Assembly (NCBI GenBank): GCA_025997935.1
Contig: BNVG01000008.1
Coordinates: 1 to 31,617 of the forward strand
Origin: Synergistales bacterium
GTDB taxonomy: Bacteria; Synergistota; Synergistia; Synergistales; Aminobacteriaceae
Length of the DNA: 31,617 bases
Reading direction: 5' to 3'
The notes under the pieces are model-generated. The model ran no database searches and was not told the DNA's origin. It saw only the letters and a program-made list of their open reading frames with translations. Positions 1 through 6,626 of the stretch are shown one piece after another. The position numbers and the translations under genes were made by a program. Each line of letters begins with the position of its first letter. Positions within the stretch are counted from its first letter, which is position 1.

Positions 1-1
1 A

Positions 2-52
2 GGGAAAGAGACGGCGTTCGAAAGCGAGGCGAAAATTCTGAAAAGTCAGTAA
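2..52 (+). CDS. Possible 3' end of an upstream gene (partial)
   Basis: Frame 2 is open from the window edge to a TAA at 50-52 and would encode a 16-residue charged tail ending in KILKSQ. It could be the last codons of a gene lying upstream of the window. Frame 1 is also open, for longer, so the assignment is weak. No family can be named from so short a piece. Confidence 0.3.
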   Translation, partial: GKETAFESEAKILKSQ

Positions 53-82
53 TTTATAGGACGGTATCTTTTGACTTTTGGC

Positions 83-110
83 TTGGAAATAGTTTGGTAT
101 GTGCTATTAT
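83..110 (+). promoter_or_regulatory. Putative extended -10 promoter for the gdh operon
   Basis: TATTAT at 105-110 is preceded by TGC, giving an extended -10 element. A weak -35-like TTGGAA lies at 83-88 with a 16-bp spacer. A better TTGACT at 71-76 is too far away (28 bp). It would leave a leader of about 75 nt before the glutamate dehydrogenase start. Confidence 0.45.
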
Positions 111-191
111 TCTTCATGGAGGCTTGTGGGCTTTTGTGTGAGAGTGGCGGCCTTGTGAGAGGGTTTCCAAAAACTTATGGAGGTGTCGAAG

Positions 192-1460
192 ATGTCTGGA
201 ACGAGAAGAACGGCAACAAACGTATTGCTGCACACGGCGCTTGAGAACTTTTACGGCGCGGCTGAGGAAATGCGTCTGGACGAGAATTTGATAGCTGTTC
301 TGGGTAACTCCGAGCGGAGACTTGAGGTCTCTGTACCTACGGAGATGGACGACGGAAGCATCAAGGTTTTTAAGGGATACAGAGTTCAGCACTCCAGCGC
401 TATAGGCCCGTCCAAGGGCGGCATTCGTTATCACCCGGACGTCGATGTCGACGAGTGCGAGGCTTTGGCCATGCTTATGACCTGGAAGTGTTCCTTGGCC
501 GGCATTCCCTACGGCGGCGGCAAGGGCGGAATTTCCTGCGACCCGCTCACCATGTCAATGAAAGAAAAAGAGCGCATGTCCCGCACGTTCGCGGCCCGCA
601 TCGCCCCCATCATCGGCACGTGGCGCGACGTTCCCGCTCCCGACGTCAACACCGGCGGACAGGAGATGGTGTGGTTCATGGATACCATCAGCAAAATGCA
701 CGCTCAGGTCGAGCCCGGAATATTCACCGGCAAGCCCATTAGCTACTGGGGCGCCAAAGGGCGCACGGCGGCCACTGGCTACGGCGTCGCAACCTGCGGG
801 CTTGAGTTGCTGAAGGTTTTGGGCAAGGACCCAGCGTCCGCAAGCGTAGCCATTCAGGGTTTCGGCAACGTCGGAAGCTACACGGCTCTCGTGATGAGCG
901 AGGCCGGCGCGAAAGTCGTCGCCATCAGCGACGTCACGGGCGTATACTACTCCGCCAAGGGCATCGACATCAAAAAAGCGTTTGAGCACATAGAGAAGCA
1001 CCCCAAAAAACTTCTTGAGGGTTTCACCGGCGCCGATAAGGTCGACTACGATATCGCCACGGCTGACTGCGACTTATTCTTCCCCTGCGCCCTTGAGGGA
1101 GCGGTAAACGAGAAGAACGCCGACAAACTCAAGGCCAAGTGGATCGTCGAGGGCGCGAACGCCCCCGTTACACCGGAAGCCGACAAAATTCTCGACAAGA
1201 ACGGCGTCATCGTAGTTCCCGACTTCTTAGCCAACTCTGGCGGCGTCATAGGCTCTTACTTCGAGTGGGCTCAGGATCTGTCCGGCTATTTCTGGACGGA
1301 GGAAGAGTACAACCATCGCCTTATGCACATCATGAAGGGCAACTTCAAGACGGTCTGGGACTACTCGCAGGCCAAGAAGGTCAAGATGCGCCGCGCCGCT
1401 TTCATGGCCGCCATTCAGCGCGTCGCTGACGTCACGAAGCTACGCGGGAACTTCCTGTAG
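192..1460 (+). CDS. gdhA: Glu/Leu/Phe/Val family dehydrogenase (glutamate dehydrogenase)
   Basis: Interconverts glutamate and 2-oxoglutarate plus ammonia in the cytoplasm; in amino-acid fermenters it usually works in the deaminating direction. I choose ATG 192 (422 aa) over the in-frame ATG at 177, because GGAGGTG at 179-185 is a strong ribosome binding site 6 nt before 192. Visible family motifs are GPSKGGIRYHP (about 72-82), the substrate-binding and catalytic lysine in PYGGGKGG (K111), PAPDVNTGG with catalytic D151, and the Rossmann motif GFGNVGS. Length is normal for hexameric bacterial/archaeal-type GDHs of about 420 residues. The next gene starts 15 nt downstream, so it probably leads an operon for peptide and amino-acid use. 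Cofactor preference (NAD or NADP) cannot be decided by eye, and a related amino-acid dehydrogenase is the only real alternative. Confidence 0.95.
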   Translation: MSGTRRTATNVLLHTALENFYGAAEEMRLDENLIAVLGNSERRLEVSVPTEMDDGSIKVFKGYRVQHSSAIGPSKGGIRYHPDVDVDECEALAMLMTWKCSLAGIPYGGGKGGISCDPLTMSMKEKERMSRTFAARIAPIIGTWRDVPAPDVNTGGQEMVWFMDTISKMHAQVEPGIFTGKPISYWGAKGRTAATGYGVATCGLELLKVLGKDPASASVAIQGFGNVGSYTALVMSEAGAKVVAISDVTGVYYSAKGIDIKKAFEHIEKHPKKLLEGFTGADKVDYDIATADCDLFFPCALEGAVNEKNADKLKAKWIVEGANAPVTPEADKILDKNGVIVVPDFLANSGGVIGSYFEWAQDLSGYFWTEEEYNHRLMHIMKGNFKTVWDYSQAKKVKMRRAAFMAAIQRVADVTKLRGNFL

Positions 1461-1475
1461 AAGAATCTTGTATTT

Positions 1476-2693
1476 ATGGATACCATATTTGCTGAAATAG
1501 AGCGACAAAGCGACGACATGGTCGCGGCTCTCAGCCGTATATGCCGCGTTCCGGCCATCTCCCCCCATAACGGGGGAGATGGCGAAGAAGCCAAGGCCAA
1601 AGAGATAGAAAAGCTAATCTCAGAGCTTGGACTTGGCCCCGTGGAGTGGCAGAGAGTAGACGACGCCAAGTCGCCGACCGGAAACCGCCCGTCGCTTTTC
1701 CTTGAATATAAAGGAGCGTCACCGAGACGCCTTTGTATTCTCAGCCACATGGACATAGTGCCGGAGGGCGACCGTTCGTTCTGGAGTCTTGACCCCTACA
1801 ATCCTGTCGTACGCGGCTCGCGCCTTTACGGACGGGGGGTCGCCGATAACGGAATGGCGATAATCTCTTCCCTTTACGCGCTCTACGCGCTCAAAAAGCT
1901 CAACATAACCCCCGCTTACACAATATGCCTCGTGTTTTTGTCCGACGAGGAGCTTGGAAGCTCCTTTGGCGTACAGCCCCTTTTGGAGCGCGGGCTTTTC
2001 CGCGACGACGACCTTGTAATCGCGCCCGACAGCGGAAACGACAGAGGCTATTTTGTAGAGGTAGCCGAGAAATCAATGTTGCGCATGGAGTTTACCGTAA
2101 CGGGCAAACAAGCTCACGCCAGCCGTCCACAGACGGGGCTCAACGCCTGCCGTGTAGCGAATCTGTTCTCGGCGGAGCTTGACGAGGCTCTGCATGTAGC
2201 GTTTAAGGATAAAGACGAGCTTTTCGACCCGCCCGTTTCGACGTTCGAGCCGACTCGCCGCTATGCCAACGTCCCTAACCTGAACACCATCCCCGGCAAG
2301 GAGCATTTTGGGTTTGACTGCCGCGTCCTGCCGTCCGTGCCTCTAAAGGACGTTTTAACAGTCGTGGAGCGCGTGAAAGACGAGGTCTCGCGCCACAGCG
2401 GCGCTGTCATAGAGCTTGAGACCAAGGGCGACGACGCCGCGCCTCCGACGTCCAAGGACAGCGACATAGCGCGTCTGCTTCTGTCATCCCTCACAAAAGT
2501 GCTTAACGTGAAGCCCGTTTTCGGCGGCATCGGCGGCGGAACTTTCGCGGCGTTTTTCAGGAGGAAAGGCATCCCGGCAGTCGTGTGGCAGCAGGAAGCC
2601 GAGGGCACGGCGCACCAGCCCGACGAGTACACGGAGATAGAATACATCATCAACAACGCAAAAGTTTTCGCGGGGATGATGTCCGGCAATTAA
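1476..2693 (+). CDS. M20 family metallopeptidase (dipeptidase/deacylase-like)
   Basis: A 405-residue cytoplasmic zinc hydrolase of the M20/ArgE/DapE family. Metal-ligand motifs are in order: SHMDIVPEGD (H91, D93), GRGVADNG (D124), SDEELGSS (E158 as general base, E159 as ligand), APDSGND (aspartate near 184) and a late histidine in GTAHQPDEYTE (H380). The middle segment, with VTGKQAHASRPQTGLNA, is the usual dimerisation (lid) domain. It starts 15 nt after the glutamate dehydrogenase stop and has no clear Shine-Dalgarno sequence, so translation may depend on the upstream gene. With the dehydrogenase before it and an amino-acid binding protein after it, a role in cleaving short peptides or acylated amino acids is reasonable. 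The exact substrate is not readable, because this family includes dipeptidases, deacetylases and succinyl-diaminopimelate desuccinylase. Confidence 0.9.
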   Translation: MDTIFAEIERQSDDMVAALSRICRVPAISPHNGGDGEEAKAKEIEKLISELGLGPVEWQRVDDAKSPTGNRPSLFLEYKGASPRRLCILSHMDIVPEGDRSFWSLDPYNPVVRGSRLYGRGVADNGMAIISSLYALYALKKLNITPAYTICLVFLSDEELGSSFGVQPLLERGLFRDDDLVIAPDSGNDRGYFVEVAEKSMLRMEFTVTGKQAHASRPQTGLNACRVANLFSAELDEALHVAFKDKDELFDPPVSTFEPTRRYANVPNLNTIPGKEHFGFDCRVLPSVPLKDVLTVVERVKDEVSRHSGAVIELETKGDDAAPPTSKDSDIARLLLSSLTKVLNVKPVFGGIGGGTFAAFFRRKGIPAVVWQQEAEGTAHQPDEYTEIEYIINNAKVFAGMMSGN

Positions 2694-2716
2694 CCCGAAA
2701 GAAAGGGGTCATAACC

Positions 2717-3868
2717 ATGAGAAAATTGACTTTATGTATGGCAATTTTTGCGGTTTTTATGCTTTGCGCGAGTTGCGCCTATTCGGCTGACACTATCAAG
2801 ATAGGCGAGATAGCGACAGTGACCGGCGACTTCGCTTCTTACGGCGTGGCCGAGATGGAGTCCGTCAAGATAGCGGTTGAGGAGATAAACGCGACGGGCG
2901 GTATTTTAGGCAAGCAGATAGAGCTCATCATGTACGACTGCCGCACCCGTCAGGAGGACATGGTAAACGCGGCCCGCCGCCTTGTAGACCAGGATAAAGT
3001 CACGGCCGTAATAGGCCCCAGCGGAAGCGGGCTCTGCATAGCCGCCGCCCCGATATTCAATCGCGGACAGGTTCCCCACCTCGGCACGCTCCCCACAAAT
3101 CCGCTCGTCACAGTGGACGAGACTGGCAAAGTGCGCCCCTACAACTTCCGTATATGCTTCCTCGACCCTTATCAGGGGAAAATGATGGCCTATTTTGCGA
3201 ACAAAGACCTCAAACTCTCGAAGGCCGCCATACTCTATGACGTGTCGAGCGACTATTCTCAGGGGCAAAGAGACTTCTTCATCCAGAGCTTCAAGGAGTA
3301 CGGCGGAGCCATAGTGGCCGACGAGGGGTTCAGGGGCGAGGACGTCGATTTTCGCTCTCAGCTCACCAACATCAAAAACAGCGGCGCTGACGTTCTGATA
3401 TTCCCGTTTATGGGTAAATCTCTCCCCCTCGCCGTAAAGCAGGCCCGCGAGCTCGGCATCAACACCGTAATAGTCGGCGGCGACGGTTACGGCGACTTTA
3501 TGTGGGAGATAACCGGCGACGCTCTGAAAGACACCTACTGGGTCAGCCATGTCGACCGCTACGACCCCACGCTCAAAGTCTTCTTCGACAAGTATGAGTC
3601 CAAGACCGGCACTGAGTGCAAGGAATTCATGAACGCTGTCACGGCTTACGACTGCGTCTACTGGCTGAAAGACGCCATAGAGCGCGCCGGAACAACCGAC
3701 CCCGTCAAGGTGCGCGACGCGCTCGAAGCCACAAAGGACGTACCGCTCCTCCATTGCACTCTGACGATGGACGAGTTTCATAACCCCAAGGACAAGGACG
3801 GCGTTATGCTCTACTGCGACGCCATTCAGCAGAAGGCTTTGTTCTTCAAGAAAGTTCGCCCGGAGTAA
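2717..3868 (+). CDS. ABC transporter substrate-binding protein, branched-chain amino-acid type (LivK-like)
   Basis: A 383-residue exported binding protein of the Peripla_BP_6/LivJ-LivK class. ATG 2717 is chosen because AAGGGGT lies just upstream and the protein then begins with a typical signal peptide: a basic start, MRKLTL, then a hydrophobic core ending CASCAYSAD. The mature part begins TIKIGEIATVTGDFASYG, the usual opening of this family, followed by GGILGKQIELIMYDCRTRQ and IGPSGSGLCIAAAP. Cleavage is probably near CAYSA|D; a lipobox is not convincing because a cysteine occupies position -3. No permease or ATPase genes follow. It either uses components encoded elsewhere or acts in sensing. 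It ends the gdh-M20 group, 23 nt after the peptidase stop, and a strong hairpin follows 22 nt later. The ligand could be an amino acid, short amide or peptide product. Confidence 0.88.
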   Translation: MRKLTLCMAIFAVFMLCASCAYSADTIKIGEIATVTGDFASYGVAEMESVKIAVEEINATGGILGKQIELIMYDCRTRQEDMVNAARRLVDQDKVTAVIGPSGSGLCIAAAPIFNRGQVPHLGTLPTNPLVTVDETGKVRPYNFRICFLDPYQGKMMAYFANKDLKLSKAAILYDVSSDYSQGQRDFFIQSFKEYGGAIVADEGFRGEDVDFRSQLTNIKNSGADVLIFPFMGKSLPLAVKQARELGINTVIVGGDGYGDFMWEITGDALKDTYWVSHVDRYDPTLKVFFDKYESKTGTECKEFMNAVTAYDCVYWLKDAIERAGTTDPVKVRDALEATKDVPLLHCTLTMDEFHNPKDKDGVMLYCDAIQQKALFFKKVRPE

Positions 3869-3890
3869 ATTCAAGCCACTACAAAAATCA

Positions 3891-3924
3891 ATACAGGCGG
3901 CTCGCAAGAGCCGCCTGTATTTTA
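3891..3924 (+). terminator. Strong intrinsic terminator, probably bidirectional
   Basis: A perfect 13-bp inverted repeat (ATACAGGCGGCTC) closes on a GCAA tetraloop and is followed by TTTA on plus. On the minus strand the same stem is followed by TGATTTTTG. It sits between the convergent ends of the binding-protein gene and the small yjfB-like gene, so it can stop transcription from both sides. Confidence 0.88.
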
Positions 3925-3945
3925 CGTAAAAACCTATCCCAAAAC

Positions 3946-4116
3946 TTACCCCTTGACGTTCAGCTTCCCGCCGATGCCGAGAGACTCCAAGAGAATCGCC
4001 ATGGTCTCCTTCTGCACATCCATGACGTTTTTCAGCATAGCGGCCTGAGTAAGAGTCGAGACCCTTTCCGTGGCCATATTCATAGACATCTGAGCTATTC
4101 CGCTTACCATATCCAA
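3946..4116 (-). CDS. YjfB-like putative motility protein (56 aa)
   Basis: A small gene starting with TTG at 4116. GGAGGTGA (4123-4130) lies 6 nt upstream of the TTG, against 12 nt for the next in-frame ATG (4110). The TTG start gives the N-terminus MDMVSGIAQMSMNM, which matches the MDI...LSM opening of YjfB-type proteins. The rest is an amphipathic helix (TERVSTLTQAAMLKNVMDVQ), a second short helix (KETMAILLESLG) and a glycine-rich tail. Proteins of this kind (Pfam 'putative motility protein', Bacillus YjfB) are about 60 aa and are associated with flagellated bacteria; their biochemical role is not known. Own promoter, good ribosome binding site and own terminator argue strongly that the gene is real. 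The family assignment is from memory of the pattern. Confidence 0.82.
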   Translation of the reverse strand: MDMVSGIAQMSMNMATERVSTLTQAAMLKNVMDVQKETMAILLESLGIGGKLNVKG

Positions 4117-4159
4117 AAGCGCTCACCTCCGTAATCGTCCGCAACTTTCGACAATTCAG

Positions 4160-4188
4160 ATTATACGGCTTTAGAAAGAGAGAATCAA
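4160..4188 (-). promoter_or_regulatory. Sigma-70-type promoter of the yjfB-like gene
   Basis: On the minus strand TTGATT (4183-4188) and a perfect TATAAT (4160-4165) are separated by 17 bp. The predicted transcript start near 4153 leaves a leader of about 37 nt to the TTG start codon. This is the cleanest promoter seen in the window. Confidence 0.85.
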
Positions 4189-4210
4189 GCGTTTTCGGCG
4201 TCATCCAAGC

Positions 4211-4216
4211 TATAAT
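4211..4216 (+). promoter_or_regulatory. Putative -10 element for uxaC
   Basis: A perfect TATAAT lies 40 nt before the uxaC start codon, with GGGAGGT (4240-4246) as ribosome binding site. No good -35 element is found 16-18 bp upstream, where the divergent yjfB promoter's -35 lies. The promoter may need an activator. Confidence 0.5.
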
Positions 4217-4255
4217 ACCTCTCAGGAATCACATCAAAAGGGAGGTTCTTTTCTC

Positions 4256-5689
4256 ATGGCCAAGGCTTTTATGGACGACTCTTTCCTCTTGGATACCGCT
4301 CCGGCGGAGCGGCTTTATCACGACTACGCGCGCGATATGCCTATATTTGACTATCATTCGCATTTACCCATCCAGCAGATTTTAGACGACGTGAAATTTC
4401 AGAACATAACTCAGGTCTGGCTCTACGGAGACCACTACAAATGGCGAGCCATGAGGGCCTGCGGCGTCGCGGAGGAGCTTGTTACAGGGAACGGGACAAA
4501 TAATGAAGAAAACGACTACCGCCGTTTCGAGGCATGGGCCAAGGTGATGCCGCGTACTATCGGCAACCCGCTTTATCACTGGTCTCACTTGGAGCTAAAG
4601 CGATACTTCGGCGTGAACGAGCTTCTCTCGCCCAAAACCTCCCGCGCCATATACGACGCCGCAAAAACCAAGCTGGCCGCGTCTGATTTTTCCGTCCGCT
4701 CCATAATAAAGCGTAGCAACGTCAAAGTCGTCTGCACGACTGACGACCCGGTTGACGACCTCGCCATGCACAAGGCATTGGCCAAAGAAAAATGGGGCGT
4801 CTCCGTTCACCCGGCATGGCGTCCCGACAAGGCGTTGCTCTTGGCCTCCGACGCGCCCCTCTTCAACGCGTGGACGGACAAATTGGAAAGCGCGTCGAAA
4901 ACTACAATCAAAACGTGGGATGATTTTCTGTCCGCGCTCCTGAGCAGGCATCAGTTCTTCAACGATAGCGGCTGCCGCCTGTCGGACTACGGCATTGAGC
5001 GCCCGTACGCCGCCACTTATACCGCCTCCGAGATAGAGAACGCTTTCAAAAAGCTGAGGGTCTCAAAAACCTCACTCGCCGCCGAAGAGCTTGAAAAATA
5101 CCGCTCCGCGCTGCTCTTTGAGTTCCTGAAGATGGACGCTCAACAGGACTGGACGCAGCAGCTTCATTTTGGAGCCAAGCGCAACAACAACAGCGCTATA
5201 TTCAAGAGCTTAGGCCCGGACGTGGGTAACGACTCGACGGGCGAATTTCCGATAGGCGACTCGCTCGTCGCCCTTTTAGACAGGCTTAACAGCGAAGGAA
5301 AACTGGCGCGGACAATCCTTTACACGCTGAACCCCAAGGATTACGAGATGGCCGTATCCATAGCCGGGTCTTTTATGTACAACTCCGCGCCCGGCAAGAT
5401 TCAGGTCGGGACGGCTTGGTGGCACAACGACCACAAGAGCGGCATGGAGCGCCAGATGACGACCTTGGCCAGCATAGGCGTTCTCTCCCGTTTTGTGGGT
5501 ATGCTAACGGACTCGCGGAGCTTCCTGTCGTATCCGAGGCACGAGTATTTCCGCCGCCTTCTCTGCAATATGACCGGCGGACAGATAGAGCGCGGGGAGC
5601 TACCGGAGGACTACGACCTCATCGGCGGCATCGTTCAGGACATTTCATACAACAATGCGGCGAGTTATTTTAAGATGGAGTTGCCGTAG
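4256..5689 (+). CDS. uxaC: Glucuronate isomerase
   Basis: Converts D-glucuronate to D-fructuronate, and galacturonate to tagaturonate, as the first step of hexuronate breakdown in the cytoplasm. At 477 aa it matches the usual length of about 470. The N-terminal metal-site motif FDYHSHLP (H34, H36) and the segments LYGDHYKWRAMRACG, WSHLELKRYFGV, VCTTDDPVDDL and QVGTAWWHNDHKSGM are typical of this amidohydrolase-superfamily enzyme. A strong GGGAGGT precedes the ATG. None of the usual partners (uxuA, uxuB, kdgK, kdgA) is next to it. It stands alone between a divergent small gene and a convergent pseudouridine synthase gene, whose stop codon lies inside its 3' end (20-bp overlap). Confidence 0.95.
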   Translation: MAKAFMDDSFLLDTAPAERLYHDYARDMPIFDYHSHLPIQQILDDVKFQNITQVWLYGDHYKWRAMRACGVAEELVTGNGTNNEENDYRRFEAWAKVMPRTIGNPLYHWSHLELKRYFGVNELLSPKTSRAIYDAAKTKLAASDFSVRSIIKRSNVKVVCTTDDPVDDLAMHKALAKEKWGVSVHPAWRPDKALLLASDAPLFNAWTDKLESASKTTIKTWDDFLSALLSRHQFFNDSGCRLSDYGIERPYAATYTASEIENAFKKLRVSKTSLAAEELEKYRSALLFEFLKMDAQQDWTQQLHFGAKRNNNSAIFKSLGPDVGNDSTGEFPIGDSLVALLDRLNSEGKLARTILYTLNPKDYEMAVSIAGSFMYNSAPGKIQVGTAWWHNDHKSGMERQMTTLASIGVLSRFVGMLTDSRSFLSYPRHEYFRRLLCNMTGGQIERGELPEDYDLIGGIVQDISYNNAASYFKMELP

Positions 5690-6626
5690 GATACAACCGC
5701 TCAGTCAGGTCTTCCGGCAGGCAGCGCCGGAATCGCATAGTCTGGCGTGTTTGGGGGTGGGTAAACGCGACGCGCCACGAGTGCAAAAATACGCGCTCGA
5801 AACCCTCCTGCCGCTTGGCTCCGTAGAGCGTGTCGCCATAGAGCGGATGCCCAAACGCCGACATGTGAACGCGAATCTGGTGTGTTCTGCCTGTGAGAAG
5901 GCCGCAGACGACGAGCGCGTAACCCGCTCTCTCGGACAGAACGCGATATTCGGTAGCCGACGCCCTCCCGCCCTCCGCCACGGCCATTTTTAGGCGGTTT
6001 TGAGGGTGTCGGCCTATCGGCCCCTCCAAAACTCCGGCTCTCTGTCTGAAGCCTTCGCGCGCCTCGGTCAGGGCTATGTATTCTTTTTTAATGCGTCTGT
6101 CATGAAAATCATTTTGAAGCAGGGCCATTGTGCGCTCGTCCCTCGCTACCAACATCAGGCCGGAGGTCGTGGCGTCAAGGCGATGAACTATGCCGGGACG
6201 CCTTACGTTGTTGATAAGGCCTATGTCGGGGTAGCGGAATAAAAGCCCGTGGACGAGCGTCCCCCTCCAATGGCCGGGGGCGGGATGCGTCACAAGCCCC
6301 GCTGGTTTGTTGACGACCAAAAGAAACTCGTCCTCGTAAACCACGTCAAAGCTCACGTCCTCCGGCTCTATATCAAGAGTGTCGGGCGGCGGAACGGACA
6401 CGGCAAAGCCCTCGCCGGGCGTAACCTTGTGCGAGGGCTTTAGTTTTGAAGCGCGTAAATTTATATTTGCCATGCGCGTGACGCGGTCTTCTTCTATCAG
6501 GCGGCGGGCGAAAGCGCGCGTAACGCCAAGCGAGCGGGACACTACGACGTCAAGCCTTGCCGCCTCGCCCGCTATTATTGACTCAACAGTTTCTACCCCT
6601 TCAGAACGCTCGCGCAACGCGGGCAA
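5670..6626 (-). CDS. RluA/RluD-family 23S rRNA pseudouridine synthase
   Basis: Isomerises specific uridines in structured RNA, most likely 23S rRNA, to pseudouridine. The 318-residue protein has an N-terminal S4 RNA-binding domain (about 15-80; RLDVVVSRSLGVTRAFARRL) and a catalytic domain with VNKPAGLVTHPAPGH, the active-site motif GIVHRLDATTSGL (catalytic D151) and GRTHQIRVHM. The start codon is TTG at 6626 with GAGAGG about 7 nt upstream. This lies inside the 3' end of ileS (34-bp overlap), so the two are probably translationally coupled. A second in-frame TTG three codons later is an alternative, but the S4 domain needs nearly the whole N-terminus. The 3' end overlaps uxaC by 20 bp. RluD is the closest model; RluC or another paralogue cannot be excluded. 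Confidence 0.92.
   Translation of the reverse strand: MPALRERSEGVETVESIIAGEAARLDVVVSRSLGVTRAFARRLIEEDRVTRMANINLRASKLKPSHKVTPGEGFAVSVPPPDTLDIEPEDVSFDVVYEDEFLLVVNKPAGLVTHPAPGHWRGTLVHGLLFRYPDIGLINNVRRPGIVHRLDATTSGLMLVARDERTMALLQNDFHDRRIKKEYIALTEAREGFRQRAGVLEGPIGRHPQNRLKMAVAEGGRASATEYRVLSERAGYALVVCGLLTGRTHQIRVHMSAFGHPLYGDTLYGAKRQEGFERVFLHSWRVAFTHPQTRQTMRFRRCLPEDLTERLYPTATPS

Noticed and set aside
2717..2800. Lipoprotein signal in the LivK-like protein
   Set aside because: The possible lipobox has cysteine at -3 instead of leucine or similar; ordinary signal peptidase I cleavage fits as well or better.
2906..4204. Long open frame on the minus strand (432 codons)
   Set aside because: It is antisense to the LivK-like binding protein and uses a frame different from the real yjfB-like gene; the product has no family pattern and the plus-strand gene is certain.
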